A stretch of 64,000 bases of DNA from Psychromonas sp. CNPT3 (GCF_000153405.2 NC_020802.1:1259883-1323882), one strand, 5' to 3'; positions 47,742 to 57,447 are shown, counted from the stretch's first letter. Notes: generated by a model from the letters alone, not told the origin. Numbers and translations: made by a program.

Positions 47742-48776
47742 TTAAGTGCCTTTGTTATTTTTACGCGAGGCAATTAAGGAATGTATAAAGGCAAGTGCAA
47801 TAAATCCGGCTCCAATGAGGCCGGTAAGAATTTCGGGTACATGAATGAATGTTTTCAAAAACATGATGATAGCAAGGGCAATAACCGCATAGAATGCACC
47901 ATGTTGTAAGTATTGATATTCTTCTAAAACATTATTTTCAACAAACATGATCGTTAAAGAACGTACGAACATCGCGCCAATACCAAGCCCCGTGGCAATA
48001 ATTAATAAGTTAGTTGTGATAGCAAAGGCGCCAATGACGCCATCAAAACTAAAGGATGCATCGAGAAGCTCTAAGTAGAGAAACATACCTAAACTGCTTT
48101 TGGCAACAACGACTGTGCCATTACATGAGGCGCGCCGATCTTCTCTTTTTTCCATTTGCGCCGAGATTTTATGGATCAATGTAAATGCAACGATACCACT
48201 GGCACCAGAGGCGATAAATGAATATTGATCCGCATCGGGTAAGTAGAGCCCTGCTATCAAAAGAATACCTAAAACGGTAAAAATAGGCGCTGAAAACTTC
48301 AATTTACCAATATGTAAAAGAGGGCGTTCAATAATACCTATCCAATGTTCTGTTTTATCTTCATTTAAAAAGAAATCTAAACCCACCAATAAGAGAAAGG
48401 ATCCACCAAACCCCATCAAAGAGATATGCGCACTCTGCATTAAAACTTGGTACTGGGAAGGGGAGTTGATAGCGATGAGTATGGCAGACCAAGGCGAGAC
48501 GCCTGCGACGACAGAGACGACAGCAACAGGGAATATCACGCGCATGCCAAAAACAGAAATTAAAATTCCCCAAGTAAGAAAGCGTTTTCGCCATAACGCA
48601 TCCATCTTTTTAAGTACCGTGGCGTTAACGACCGCATTATCAAAAGAAAGAGAAATTTCGAGGACAGATAATACAAAAATAAGAAAGAGCGCTTCAAAAC
48701 CACCGATCAAATATCCAAGTAAAGCGCCTATGAATGTGACTAAAAAACTACCTCTAAAAAACCGTAAGTTACGCAT
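47742..48776 (-). CDS. TerC-family membrane protein (DUF475)
   Basis: 344 residues with about nine membrane spans. Two acidic motif blocks typical of the DUF475 branch of the TerC family are present: EISLSFDNAVVNATVL near residue 40 and LELLDASFSFDGVIGAFAI near 230. These paired aspartates are expected to coordinate a divalent ion in a membrane pathway. Related proteins are linked with metal ion efflux and tellurite or stress resistance. It is transcribed alone, convergent with the DUF1090 gene. Confidence 0.87.
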   Translation of the reverse strand: MRNLRFFRGSFLVTFIGALLGYLIGGFEALFLIFVLSVLEISLSFDNAVVNATVLKKMDALWRKRFLTWGILISVFGMRVIFPVAVVSVVAGVSPWSAILIAINSPSQYQVLMQSAHISLMGFGGSFLLLVGLDFFLNEDKTEHWIGIIERPLLHIGKLKFSAPIFTVLGILLIAGLYLPDADQYSFIASGASGIVAFTLIHKISAQMEKREDRRASCNGTVVVAKSSLGMFLYLELLDASFSFDGVIGAFAITTNLLIIATGLGIGAMFVRSLTIMFVENNVLEEYQYLQHGAFYAVIALAIIMFLKTFIHVPEILTGLIGAGFIALAFIHSLIASRKNNKGT

Positions 48777-49010
48777 TGATAAGACCTTCTCTTTTTAATT
48801 GTTCTCAAAAATATAGGTATTGAATATATCAATTCAGAACGCAGGGCTCAATAACAAAAATCAAATTTTTATCGAGGTGGTGCCGTGTTGGTGTTGAGAT
48901 TAATGTCATAAAAATGATTCGGTTTATTCTAAAGGGAGGGAGAGGCTTATAGGATAATTTTTAGAGACGTTATCAATAAGCCAATTATATTTATTTTCGA
49001 ATGAGTTTAT

Positions 49011-49580
49011 TTATGATATTTCTTGTGTTTCTTTATATCTAAAGCACGAGGTTATATGATCGTTAACCATGCCAACCGCTTGCATATAAGCATAACAAAT
49101 AGTCGGACCAACAAATTTTAAACCTTTCTCTTTAAGACCAATGCTCATTTTTTTAGAGACCTCTGACATGGAGGGGACATCTTCAATGCAAGTCCATTGA
49201 TTATTAATGGCCTTACCCCCGACAAAGGACCAAATGTAGCGATCGAAGCTACCGTACTCTTGTTGAATCTCTAAAAAACGTTTTGCATTTTCGATACAAG
49301 CATTAATTTTCATCTTATTTCTAACTATTTCTGCATTATGACGTAAAATTTCGACTTTTTTTGTACCGTAGAGTGCGATTTTATTCACATCAAAGTTGTC
49401 AAAAGCTTTTAAGTAACCCTCGCGTTTTTTGAGAATAGTTAGCCAGCTTAAGCCCGATTGAGCGCCCTCAAGAATAAGCATCTCAAACAACATACGGTCG
49501 TCATGTATGGGAACTCCCCATTCTTCATCGTGATAATGTATTTCTAAAGAGGAGGTATTTGCCCAGTCACATCGTTTCAT
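49011..49580 (-). CDS. tag: DNA-3-methyladenine glycosylase I
   Basis: 189 residues, the exact family length. The zinc site is visible as the N-terminal MKRCDW plus HDEEWGVP and the C-terminal NDHITSCF; catalysis and base binding involve EGAQSGLSWLTIL and KFVGPTICYAYMQAVG. It excises 3-methyladenine from alkylated DNA, starting base excision repair. It is a single-gene unit divergent from a FUSC-type gene across 600 bp. Confidence 0.95.
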   Translation of the reverse strand: MKRCDWANTSSLEIHYHDEEWGVPIHDDRMLFEMLILEGAQSGLSWLTILKKREGYLKAFDNFDVNKIALYGTKKVEILRHNAEIVRNKMKINACIENAKRFLEIQQEYGSFDRYIWSFVGGKAINNQWTCIEDVPSMSEVSKKMSIGLKEKGLKFVGPTICYAYMQAVGMVNDHITSCFRYKETQEIS

Positions 49581-50182
49581 TAAATATAATTTCCTTAGCG
49601 CTTAATTCGATAGCGTCACTTAAAAGGTCACGGATAAACTCTCGTCATTATCTATCATCTTTTAAGTATCTAATATAAGTCTTTAATGAGCAGGTTATGG
49701 AATTAACCTTCAATTTAATGCTCATGCTTACGTTATGTGTATCTTACTGCTTTTTGAAGAGTTAAAAGTCGATAGGCTCTTACTTTTAAATTATATTTTT
49801 TTTATTTTAATGAGAAAAAGTGACACTGTAAGTTATTTTATATAGCATCATTTATTCATTGTTAAAAACAAACCCAAGAGTACAATGTAAGCTTATTCCT
49901 TTGCGTATTTGTTCTTAATATGTGTTGCTTATCTCATCACGAAATTTTATAACAAAAAAAACTCCCTGTGTATCATGTTTTTATATGATGCATTTTTATT
50001 AATAAATACTTGGCCTAAATACGAAAACACTTACCTGTTTATCTACTTTAGTTCATTAAATCGTGCCCCAATATACCTTTGTTTTAAGATGAAAATTAGG
50101 ATCATAACCTGTACAGGTATAAATGATCTTAGCGGAGAGAATAGGTATCAGTCACATTATAATTTGTTTTAGGACGTAGTTT
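49581..50182. other. Long divergent intergenic region
   Basis: About 600 AT-rich bases upstream of both tag and the FUSC-type gene. An open frame at 49909-50172 lacks a ribosome site and its composition (many Y, F, K, N) is that of random AT-rich DNA. No RNA gene or repeat was recognised. Confidence 0.4.
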
Positions 50183-52231
50183 ATGGCAAAAAAGTTACAT
50201 TTTATGACCTCTATTTTTTACCATCCCGCTGTTAATTTTAGTAGTCGTGTTTCGACCCTGTTTTTTTTGATTTTTGGCGCAGGTTGGTTAACAGATCATC
50301 TCATGTTCTCTGTGATAGCTGCCTCTGCGATACCTGCTGCCTTAATTAGTGGCATTGACCAACCCAATAAGGATTGTTGTAAACACCTGCTTATATTGTC
50401 ATTGGCTTGGGGGCTTGCCATATTAAGCAGTTACACCTTAATGCGATCAGACCTTCCTATTTGGCTCGTTTTCTTTCTTTGCGGTTTTGTATTTTCATTA
50501 GGGGCATTAAATGGTGAGTTTTGGAATCGTTTAGGATCGTCTTGTTTATTTATATTAGTGATGGTCTTTTTTCTTTTTTCAAAGCAAAGTCCAACATATC
50601 AATACGCCTTGTTAGTGCTTGGTCCCGCATTATTTAGCCTTTTAAGCTGGTTATGGTTTTCAATTTGGCGACATATCGTATTACGATCTGCCCTAAGTAC
50701 GATCTATGTCGCGTTAGCCGATTATATCTATTTACGCCAATGTGCATTATTGGGTGAGTCGTTGATTAAAATAAAGTTAAATAAACAAAAACATCTGTTA
50801 GTGGGGTTGATCTCACAGGCATTTCAATCCTCATCATTAACTAAAAAAGAAGATCCTGCATTAATCAAATCATTATATGTGGCCAATGAGATGTTTGAGT
50901 TGGCACTTACAGGTCATTCGATGCATCCAGATTTACACAAAAAATTTAAAGATCCTATTTGTAGCACACTACTTGTAAATTGGAGTGATGCTTTGCAACA
51001 ACGATTACGATCGCTTGCTATCGCCGTAAAATATAAAAGAACACCTTCGTCACAGACTCCTATTATTGAAGCCGCCCAGCGCCTAGTGCATCAAGTTGTT
51101 GTGCCAGAGTATATTCATTTACAATTTTGGGGACGAAGTATTTTACTGCTTAGCAAGTTAGTGGATATCAATGAACCCCGCTATCTTTGCGCTAAAGATA
51201 TTGAAGTTTCATCACAATCATGGCACTGGCCAACATGGGATCTTAACCTTTTAAAATATGCCGGGCGTATTGCATTGATGTTGGCACTGGGTGCAGATAT
51301 TGCACAATATTTTGAATTATTGCGTCCAGATTGGGTTGTTTTATGTATTTTAATGGTAATAAAATCGGATTTTTTAGCAACGCGTAGCCGTATTTTTGAG
51401 CGCTGTCTGGGCACTTTGTATGGTTTAGCATTTGCCGTTATTTGGATTGAACTCGGCGTGAGTGATCCTGTTTTGATTGTGCTGATGATTGTTTTATTAC
51501 CCATTTCATTCTTTCTTTATATGATCAATTATATGTTTTTTATGGCGGGGATCAGTGCATTTATTGTATTAGTGTTTGAATTGATATTGCACCAAGGCTT
51601 ATCTTTTGTATTGCCTCGTTTACTCGATACCCTTATAGGGGCGAGTATTGTTTATCTTGGCTATAGCCTATTATGGCCACAATGGAGAGGCAAAGAAATT
51701 CATCATAAAAGCATCGAATCGATTCAAGCAGTGGGGGGTATTTTAGCGTTTACTTTTAATTCATTACGGCGTGATGCTGCGCAAGAGGTTGATAAAAAAG
51801 AATTAACGCAGGTTAGACGCAATATGTTTATGAGCGAGCATGCCTGGGAGCTGGTGTTAAAGGAAATGCAGCAAGAGCCCGTGCACACGCATATGCAAAG
51901 TGACTATTATGAGCAATTATTACAATTACATCGGCAATTAGTACATTATTTAACGGTACTGAGTGTTCTCATCAGAGAAGGTGCTCGCTATAAAAAATTA
52001 GGGATATTTCAACAAGAAGTACAACAGGCGGTTGATGCTTTAATTGTGCTTCTTCGCACTAAAAAAGAGACCGAGTTTCCTTCTTTTAGTCAGGATCATG
52101 ATAGGTATTATGACGCGGAAAGTATGGATCAAAATGGTGTTCGTTCGTTGTTGTTTTTATCTGTCAGCACTTTAAAAAAAATGCATGAAATAAGTTTAAA
52201 GCACTTATGCCCTAATATTATTAAAGAGTGA
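50183..52231 (+). CDS. FUSC/YccS-like inner membrane protein
   Basis: 682 residues with two groups of membrane spans (about 20-160 and 365-510), each followed by a large cytoplasmic part. This is the duplicated layout of the FUSC/YccS-YhfK family, with the first-block motif IPAALISGIDQPNKD and the second LRPDWVVLCILMVIKS near residue 385. Members are related to aromatic-acid exporters (AaeB), but no partner membrane-fusion protein is adjacent, so export of an organic acid is only a suggestion. The start follows AGGACG. It is a single-gene unit. Confidence 0.82.
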   Translation: MAKKLHFMTSIFYHPAVNFSSRVSTLFFLIFGAGWLTDHLMFSVIAASAIPAALISGIDQPNKDCCKHLLILSLAWGLAILSSYTLMRSDLPIWLVFFLCGFVFSLGALNGEFWNRLGSSCLFILVMVFFLFSKQSPTYQYALLVLGPALFSLLSWLWFSIWRHIVLRSALSTIYVALADYIYLRQCALLGESLIKIKLNKQKHLLVGLISQAFQSSSLTKKEDPALIKSLYVANEMFELALTGHSMHPDLHKKFKDPICSTLLVNWSDALQQRLRSLAIAVKYKRTPSSQTPIIEAAQRLVHQVVVPEYIHLQFWGRSILLLSKLVDINEPRYLCAKDIEVSSQSWHWPTWDLNLLKYAGRIALMLALGADIAQYFELLRPDWVVLCILMVIKSDFLATRSRIFERCLGTLYGLAFAVIWIELGVSDPVLIVLMIVLLPISFFLYMINYMFFMAGISAFIVLVFELILHQGLSFVLPRLLDTLIGASIVYLGYSLLWPQWRGKEIHHKSIESIQAVGGILAFTFNSLRRDAAQEVDKKELTQVRRNMFMSEHAWELVLKEMQQEPVHTHMQSDYYEQLLQLHRQLVHYLTVLSVLIREGARYKKLGIFQQEVQQAVDALIVLLRTKKETEFPSFSQDHDRYYDAESMDQNGVRSLLFLSVSTLKKMHEISLKHLCPNIIKE

Positions 52232-52286
52232 CATTAAAATAAAAGGCATAAGTGTTTGATGCTTGTTAAAACGGGCTTTCTTTCTG

Positions 52287-52517
52287 TTAAGAGTTAGCCA
52301 TAAAGGTTCCGATAACGAAAAACACCATCCCTATTAATTGTATAAAGAAAGGTTTTTTAGCCACTGGCCAGTGCACAACAGTAAAAATAAACGTAACCGG
52401 CATTAAAAATAGACACAAGAGGCCCCAAACCAGACTCATTTTAAAGGCTTGGATCACAAGTAGTATTCCACCAATAATACATATAATGAAGCCAATGCTC
52501 ATTATTATTTCTGCCAT
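52287..52517 (-). CDS. Small membrane protein, two or three spans
   Basis: 76 residues, almost wholly hydrophobic, with two to three predicted spans (MSIGFIICIIGGILLVIQAF and later). An ATG start with GAGGAAG upstream supports a real gene. It lies 24 bp downstream of a small exported protein gene in the same direction and is likely cotranscribed with it. I recognise no specific function. Confidence 0.6.
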   Translation of the reverse strand: MAEIIMSIGFIICIIGGILLVIQAFKMSLVWGLLCLFLMPVTFIFTVVHWPVAKKPFFIQLIGMVFFVIGTFMANS

Positions 52518-52541
52518 GTTACTTCCTCATTTAGACGTAGT

Positions 52542-52820
52542 TTAAAAGCGCGGATCATCTTTACAAGGAAGACTATTAGGCTCTGCTACTATTTTTACAT
52601 TGGGGCAGTTTTCAATAAAATAGAGAGCTTCATCTTGCGAGTTCATTTGTGTGCAATATTGACGATCATCACACGTAAATTGAACGTTATCTTTCTTTAA
52701 AAAATGCTCTACTTTACCTTTTAATTGAGTGACCAAATCATTGACGCCTGACTTTTCTTCTGTGGGGTAGAACTTCCAAAGAGTGGTGGCCAGGAGGATC
52801 AAAAAGATAAGTTTTTTCAT
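52542..52820 (-). CDS. Small exported protein with an Excalibur-like C-terminus
   Basis: 92 residues with an N-terminal membrane segment or uncleaved signal. The C-terminus (FTCDDRQYCTQMNSQDEALY, then FIENCPN and LPCKDD) matches the pattern of Excalibur-type domains in spacing of cysteines. However, the D-x-D-x-D-G calcium loop of that domain is missing (here VAEPNSLPC), so metal binding is doubtful. Proteins of this type are often attached to nucleases or occur alone. Function unknown. Confidence 0.65.
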   Translation of the reverse strand: MKKLIFLILLATTLWKFYPTEEKSGVNDLVTQLKGKVEHFLKKDNVQFTCDDRQYCTQMNSQDEALYFIENCPNVKIVAEPNSLPCKDDPRF

Positions 52821-53190
52821 AAGTTGCTCGTGCCTGTAAGTGTATGAAACTTGACCGTATATATTACATCATATATTTATCTTTGGAAGTGTAAATTTAG
52901 AGTATGTGCTCGTGTTAGCCTGAGCATTAAAAATAGTCAATAAAATCATAATGCTACTGTTTTGTGGTGAAAACACTTTGCGGGAAATGGCCATCATAGC
53001 GTTTGTTTTCGGTGCCTGTTGGGTGTTTGTAAACAAAGTGGCGGAAGGAAATTATGCCTGTTCTATGCGCTTAATATCGCCCTTATTTATCAAACAAATA
53101 CACTTTTTATATTGTTATGCTTTAAAAATAAGCGATAAAAACATCAGTGTGTTGTGGGTTGCTCTTTTAATATAATTTGTTATTATGCGC
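52821..53190. other. Intergenic region before the TPP riboswitch
   Basis: About 370 bases with the thi operon promoter expected near the right end. A frame at 52951-53175 runs into the riboswitch and lacks a ribosome site, so it is probably fortuitous. Confidence 0.45.
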
Positions 53191-53281
53191 TTCGATAGTC
53201 GGGGGGCCCAAAAGGCTGAGATCGTAGAAACGAGACCCGTTGAACCTGATCCAATTAATATTGGCGGAGGGAACTATGCAT
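53191..53281 (+). ncRNA. TPP riboswitch (thi-box)
   Basis: The thi-box landmarks are plainly present in order: GGGGGGCCC, then AGGCTGAGAT, ACCCGTTGAACCTGATC, and the closing GGCGGAGGGAACTATG. These form the two ligand-binding helices that clamp thiamine pyrophosphate. It is upstream of thiD and the linked thiamine transport and salvage genes, whose expression it is expected to shut down when TPP is plentiful. The downstream hairpin at 53335-53352 probably serves as its expression platform. Confidence 0.95.
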
Positions 53282-53334
53282 CTTGTTAGATCTCTTGGGT
53301 GTTTACCTTGATTTTTACCTGCATGCCTTAAGTT

Positions 53335-53352
53335 CCTTGTGTCAACACAAGG
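53335..53352 (+). promoter_or_regulatory. SD-masking hairpin (riboswitch expression platform)
   Basis: CCTTGTG and CACAAGG pair perfectly around a short TCAA loop. The second arm contains the AAGG that serves as the Shine-Dalgarno of thiD, seven bases before the ATG at 53360. Folding therefore blocks ribosome access. Switching by TPP is inferred from its position. Confidence 0.65.
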
Positions 53353-53359
53353 CGCTCTT

Positions 53360-54205
53360 ATGATAAATACAACGTCCCCCAGAAAACATTCCCTCATTCC
53401 GATTGTACTTACCATTGCTGGCTCTGATAGTGGAGGTGGTGCGGGTATTCAAGCTGATATTAAAAGTATTTCTGCAACAGGTAGCTATGCGTGCTCAGTG
53501 ATCACGGCTATCACGGCGCAAAACACACTGGGCGTGACAGCAATATTTCCTATCCCGCTTGAGCATATTGAAAAACAATTAGATGCTGTTTTTAGTGACT
53601 TAAATATAATCGCCGTCAAAGTGGGCATGTTAGCGGATAGTGATATTATTGCGCTGGTGGCGCGGAAAATAAAGCAATATAGACCTATTTTCGTGGTTGT
53701 TGATCCTGTGATGGTTGCCAGCAGTGGTGATTTATTATTAAAAAAATCGGCTATTAATACACTTAAAACACAATTATTACCGCTTGCAGACATAGTCACC
53801 CCCAATTTACCAGAGGCTGCCGCCTTACTTAATATCTCTTATGATCCCGCTATTGATGCGATGCAAGCCATGATCCCCGCGCTCAGCCAATTAGATACCT
53901 CTGCAGTACTTCTGAAAGGCGGGCATAACACCTCAAATACAAGCAGTGATGATATTCTCATCATCAACAACGACACTAAGATTTTTCGCGCACCGCGAAC
54001 CCATACTAAAAATACACACGGGACAGGTTGCACCTTATCATCGGCGATTGCCTCTTATTTAGCGCAAGGCGATAGCTTAGAAAAAGCGGTGCAAAATGCT
54101 AAAGATTATGTCTCATTGGCGATAGCGCATGCGGATAAATTAGACATTGGTAAGGGAAGCGGGCCAGTACATCATTTTTTTAATTTACCCTTGTCAGAGC
54201 TTTAA
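53360..54205 (+). CDS. thiD: Hydroxymethylpyrimidine/phosphomethylpyrimidine kinase
   Basis: 281 residues from the ATG at 53360 (AAGG upstream, inside a hairpin); a GTG further upstream lies in that hairpin and is less likely. Motifs are LTIAGSDSGGGAGIQADIKS at the substrate site and HGTGCTLSSAIASYLAQG with the catalytic anion-hole Cys. It phosphorylates HMP twice to HMP-pyrophosphate, the pyrimidine half of thiamine. First gene of the TPP-controlled operon, followed two bases later by an ABC ATPase. Confidence 0.95.
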   Translation: MINTTSPRKHSLIPIVLTIAGSDSGGGAGIQADIKSISATGSYACSVITAITAQNTLGVTAIFPIPLEHIEKQLDAVFSDLNIIAVKVGMLADSDIIALVARKIKQYRPIFVVVDPVMVASSGDLLLKKSAINTLKTQLLPLADIVTPNLPEAAALLNISYDPAIDAMQAMIPALSQLDTSAVLLKGGHNTSNTSSDDILIINNDTKIFRAPRTHTKNTHGTGCTLSSAIASYLAQGDSLEKAVQNAKDYVSLAIAHADKLDIGKGSGPVHHFFNLPLSEL

Positions 54206-54207
54206 TC

Positions 54208-54975
54208 ATGTCGATAAAAATACAGGGCAGTCGGCCAATTAATATCAATATTAGTGATGGATATTTACGTTATTACAAAAGTGACAATGCCACGTTGTCG
54301 GGATTGAATATGTGTATTCCCGCTCAATCGTGGACATGTCTTCTGGGGAAAAGTGGCTGTGGTAAGAGCTCTTTACTGCGCTATATCGCGGGCCTACTTG
54401 AAAAAACAGTGCATTGGCAAGGACAATTACAAACGGATCCCGAGTGTCAGTTAGACAATGAAGTGGCGTATATGGCGCAGCAAGATCTATTGATGCCTTG
54501 GTTATCTGTTTTAGATAATGTGCTCCTTAGTACTCAGTTTTTAAAAACATCCAAAAAAGAGCAAAAAATCCGCGCATTATCTTTATTAGAGAGCGTTGGG
54601 CTTGCGCATCAAGAGGCGTTATTTCCGCAGCAACTCTCTGGCGGTATGCGCCAACGCGTCGCATTAGCACGCACCTTAATGCAAGATAAACCCATTGTTT
54701 TAATGGATGAGCCTTTTTCATCTCTTGATGCAGTGACACGATACCGATTACAAAATCTTGCCATAAAATTATTAAAAGATAAAACCGTTTTACTGATAAC
54801 CCATGATCCGCAAGAAGCGATCCGTTTAGCTGACAAGCTTTATATTATGCAGGGTCGTCCGGCTTTTGTGACCGCTTTAGATGTTCCCTCATCAAAGACG
54901 CCGCGTCTATTTGATGCGCAGTGCGCAACCTTGCAGCAACAAATTATGATCTGTTTAGAGAATGATAATGAATAA
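54208..54975 (+). CDS. thiZ: Thiamine-precursor ABC transporter, ATP-binding protein
   Basis: 255 residues of an ABC ATPase: Walker A LLGKSGCGKSSLLR (about residues 47-58), signature LSGGMRQRVALART, Walker B VLMDEPFSSLDAV and a downstream His in LLITHDPQEA. It is the energy component of the ThiXYZ system, which imports pyrimidine precursors of thiamine. It overlaps the permease gene by about 14 bases. Its place in the TPP-controlled operon between thiD and thiX supports the assignment; related nitrate/taurine ATPases have similar motifs. Confidence 0.88.
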   Translation: MSIKIQGSRPININISDGYLRYYKSDNATLSGLNMCIPAQSWTCLLGKSGCGKSSLLRYIAGLLEKTVHWQGQLQTDPECQLDNEVAYMAQQDLLMPWLSVLDNVLLSTQFLKTSKKEQKIRALSLLESVGLAHQEALFPQQLSGGMRQRVALARTLMQDKPIVLMDEPFSSLDAVTRYRLQNLAIKLLKDKTVLLITHDPQEAIRLADKLYIMQGRPAFVTALDVPSSKTPRLFDAQCATLQQQIMICLENDNE

Positions 54976-55756
54976 TATATCTGCACCACCTCAAGGCGTT
55001 AAAAGATCAAGAAATATGTTTGCCGCTGCCTTTCGTTTTTTGATAAGTGCCTTGGTGATCTTATCGATATGGCAAGCTGCGGTACTCTTTTTTGCCTTAC
55101 CCAATTTTATTTTACCAAGCCCGTTGGCGGTGTTTGAGCGCTTATGTTTTCGTTATGACGTTTTACTGAGACATGCGTGGATAACGTTTATCGAGATCGT
55201 GCTCGGGTTAGGCTTAGGTTTGTCTATGGGGATGTTATTTGCCCTGCAAATGTTGTTATTTAAGCCTTTAAAACGTTGGCTGATGCCAATATTAATTGCC
55301 AGTCAGGCGTTTCCTGTTTTTGCTATCGCCCCCATTTTGATGCTTTGGTTGGGGTATGGCATCGCCTCTAAAGTGGTGATGGCCGCCTTAATTATTTTTT
55401 TCCCTATCTGCACCTGTTGTTATGACGGACTACGTAATACCCCGCAAGGTTATTTAGATCTGGTAAAAACCATGGGCGCCAGTAAATGGCAAGTATTACG
55501 TTATATCCAGTTACCCGCATCACTGCCGACACTTGCATCCGGTATTCGTGTGGCGGTGGTGATAGCACCTATCGGCGCTGTTGCAGGAGAGTGGGTTGGC
55601 TCGAGTGAAGGCTTGGGGTATCTCATGTTACAGGCAAATGCGCGCATGCTTATTGATGAAATGTTTGCTGCGCTATTTATTTTATCGGCTTTGTCAGTGG
55701 GGCTTTATTTTTTAACAGATATCTTGTTAAGAAAGCTCATTCATTGGCAAGACTGA
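54962..55756 (+). CDS. thiX: Thiamine-precursor ABC transporter, permease
   Basis: 264 residues, six membrane spans, of the SsuC/TauC/ThiX family of ABC permeases. The cytoplasmic EAA-type loop that docks with the ATPase is YLDLVKTMGASKWQVLRYIQ. It sits between the ATPase and substrate-binding protein genes of the thi operon and so is assigned to the same importer. Two ATG codons stand three codons apart at the start, and the choice does not matter. Confidence 0.88.
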   Translation: MIMNNISAPPQGVKRSRNMFAAAFRFLISALVILSIWQAAVLFFALPNFILPSPLAVFERLCFRYDVLLRHAWITFIEIVLGLGLGLSMGMLFALQMLLFKPLKRWLMPILIASQAFPVFAIAPILMLWLGYGIASKVVMAALIIFFPICTCCYDGLRNTPQGYLDLVKTMGASKWQVLRYIQLPASLPTLASGIRVAVVIAPIGAVAGEWVGSSEGLGYLMLQANARMLIDEMFAALFILSALSVGLYFLTDILLRKLIHWQD

Positions 55757-55798
55757 TGTTACTGCGCTCCTTTGGGGCGTTTTTTAAAAGGAAGTAAG

Positions 55799-56743
55799 AT
55801 GAACAATAAAATGAAACTCTGCGTATTGGCTTTAGTGCTGAGTGTGTTTTCACTTAATAGCTACGCACAAAAAATGACATTAATGCTGGACTGGTTCGTT
55901 AATCCAAATCACGGCCCCATTATTATTGCGCAACAACATGGCTATTTTAAAGCGCAGGGCTTAAGCGTGGATATTCAAGAGCCTGCGGATCCGTCAATGC
56001 CCCCTAAATTAGTGGCCGCTAATAAAGTGGATATGGCGGTGTCTTATCAGCCGAGTTTAATTATTGATGTTGCTGCAGGCTTACCCTTGATCCGCAGTGC
56101 GACACTAATTGCCACACCATTAAATACACTAATAGTACTTGATGATAATAAAATCAATACGTTAGCGGATTTAAAAGGTAAAAAAATTGGTGTGTCAATC
56201 AGTGGTTCTGAAGATGCAAGCATTAAAGCAATGCTCGAGGGCCAAGGTTTAAAGTTTAGCGATGTACAACTTATTAATGTGGGTTGGGCGTTATCATCAT
56301 CACTCGCATCAGGAAAAGTCGATGCAATTTGGGGTGGATACCGTAACTTTGAGATGAATCAATTAACGCTTGAAGGTTTTGCGAATAAAGGTTTTTATCC
56401 AGAAGAAAATGGCGTGCCTATTTTTGATGAGCTTGTATTTATTGCTAATTCAAAAACCTATGACAAACAAAAAATTCGTGCGTTTAATAAGGCGTTAGAG
56501 CAGGCGACAACTTATATTCTTAACCATCCAGATGCAGCATGGAAAGAATTTGTTTCTTATGCGCCGGACACTTTAAATAATGAATTAAATAAACGCGCAT
56601 GGAAGGCAACGTTAAGCCGCTTTGCACTGCGTCCGAGTGCGATTGATTTAGGGCGTTATGATAATTATGCTGCCTTTATGTATGCTAACAAAATCATTAA
56701 AGTGCTACCAAAAGCCAAAGATTATATGCCTGATTTTCAATAA
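55799..56743 (+). CDS. thiY: Thiamine-precursor ABC transporter, substrate-binding protein
   Basis: 314 residues from the ATG at 55799, which has AAAAGGAAG upstream. A signal peptide (CVLALVLSVFSLNSYAQ) precedes an NMT1/THI5-like type 2 periplasmic-binding fold: LMLDWFVNPNHGPIIIAQQHG is diagnostic for ThiY and THI5-like proteins. It would bind HMP or formylaminopyrimidine in the periplasm and deliver it to ThiXZ. It lies in the middle of the TPP-regulated operon. Confidence 0.93.
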   Translation: MNNKMKLCVLALVLSVFSLNSYAQKMTLMLDWFVNPNHGPIIIAQQHGYFKAQGLSVDIQEPADPSMPPKLVAANKVDMAVSYQPSLIIDVAAGLPLIRSATLIATPLNTLIVLDDNKINTLADLKGKKIGVSISGSEDASIKAMLEGQGLKFSDVQLINVGWALSSSLASGKVDAIWGGYRNFEMNQLTLEGFANKGFYPEENGVPIFDELVFIANSKTYDKQKIRAFNKALEQATTYILNHPDAAWKEFVSYAPDTLNNELNKRAWKATLSRFALRPSAIDLGRYDNYAAFMYANKIIKVLPKAKDYMPDFQ

Positions 56744-56754
56744 GAGAGCAAAAT

Positions 56755-57447
56755 ATGCGCTATCAAGATTTAATTAAAGCCTGTGAGCAAGATTGGGCTG
56801 CTTATACCGAACATGAATTTGTGCGTTTATTGGCAACGGGGGAGTTGCCTCAGCCATGTTATTTACATTATCTTAAGCAGGACTTCTTATTTCTAAAACA
56901 ATATGCGCGGGCTTATGCGTTGGCAATCTATAAAGCGCGTACCTTAGCTGAAATGCGTCAATTTTTGCCCAGTGTACAAGCGCTTTTACAAGAAGAAATC
57001 TCCCATCATGTGCGTTATTGCAATGATTGGGGACTCACTGAGTTAGATTTAGAAGCGCAAACCGAAGAAGTCGGTACGGTTGCATATACGCGTTATGTTT
57101 TAGATACGGGGATGAGCGGTGATGTTGTGCAATTGTATACGGCCTTAGCACCTTGTTTTATTGGCTATGCGCAAATAGGGCGAGCACTGGTAATGGATAA
57201 AAGGACATTGAAAGAGGGTAATCCATATACAAGTTGGATAGACTTGTATTCGGGTGATGATCTGCAGCAGTCAACGCTTGAAAGTCAGCAATATTTAGAC
57301 GTGTTATTAGCCGATATTGATGTGCACAGTGCGCAAGGTAAAACGTTAATTGAAGTGTTTCGAAATGCGACGCGTATGGAAATCGCATTTTGGGAGCAAA
57401 GTTTAAAGATACGGGACCTTAATGCGGACAATCAAGGGGCAGTGTAA
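56755..57447 (+). CDS. tenA: Thiaminase II / aminopyrimidine aminohydrolase
   Basis: 230 residues, full length for TenA. Catalytic residues are visible: the nucleophile Cys in [13 protein letters not shown] and the C-terminal Glu in [12 protein letters not shown]. It hydrolyses aminomethyl-pyrimidine breakdown products of thiamine to HMP, which ThiD can phosphorylate. Its stop overlaps the start of thiM by one base. This fits the salvage character of the operon, since ThiYXZ imports degraded pyrimidine and TenA converts it. Confidence 0.94.
   Translation: MRYQDLIKACEQDWAAYTEHEFVRLLATGELPQPCYLHYLKQDFLFLKQYARAYALAIYKARTLAEMRQFLPSVQALLQEEISHHVRYCNDWGLTELDLEAQTEEVGTVAYTRYVLDTGMSGDVVQLYTALAPCFIGYAQIGRALVMDKRTLKEGNPYTSWIDLYSGDDLQQSTLESQQYLDVLLADIDVHSAQGKTLIEVFRNATRMEIAFWEQSLKIRDLNADNQGAV

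Noticed and set aside
49909-50172. 87-residue frame before the FUSC-type gene
   Set aside because: No ribosome site, and composition is that of random AT-rich DNA. The upstream region of the real gene explains it.
52951-53175. 74-residue frame before the TPP riboswitch
   Set aside because: It overlaps the likely thi promoter and leads into the aptamer; no ribosome site or family resemblance.
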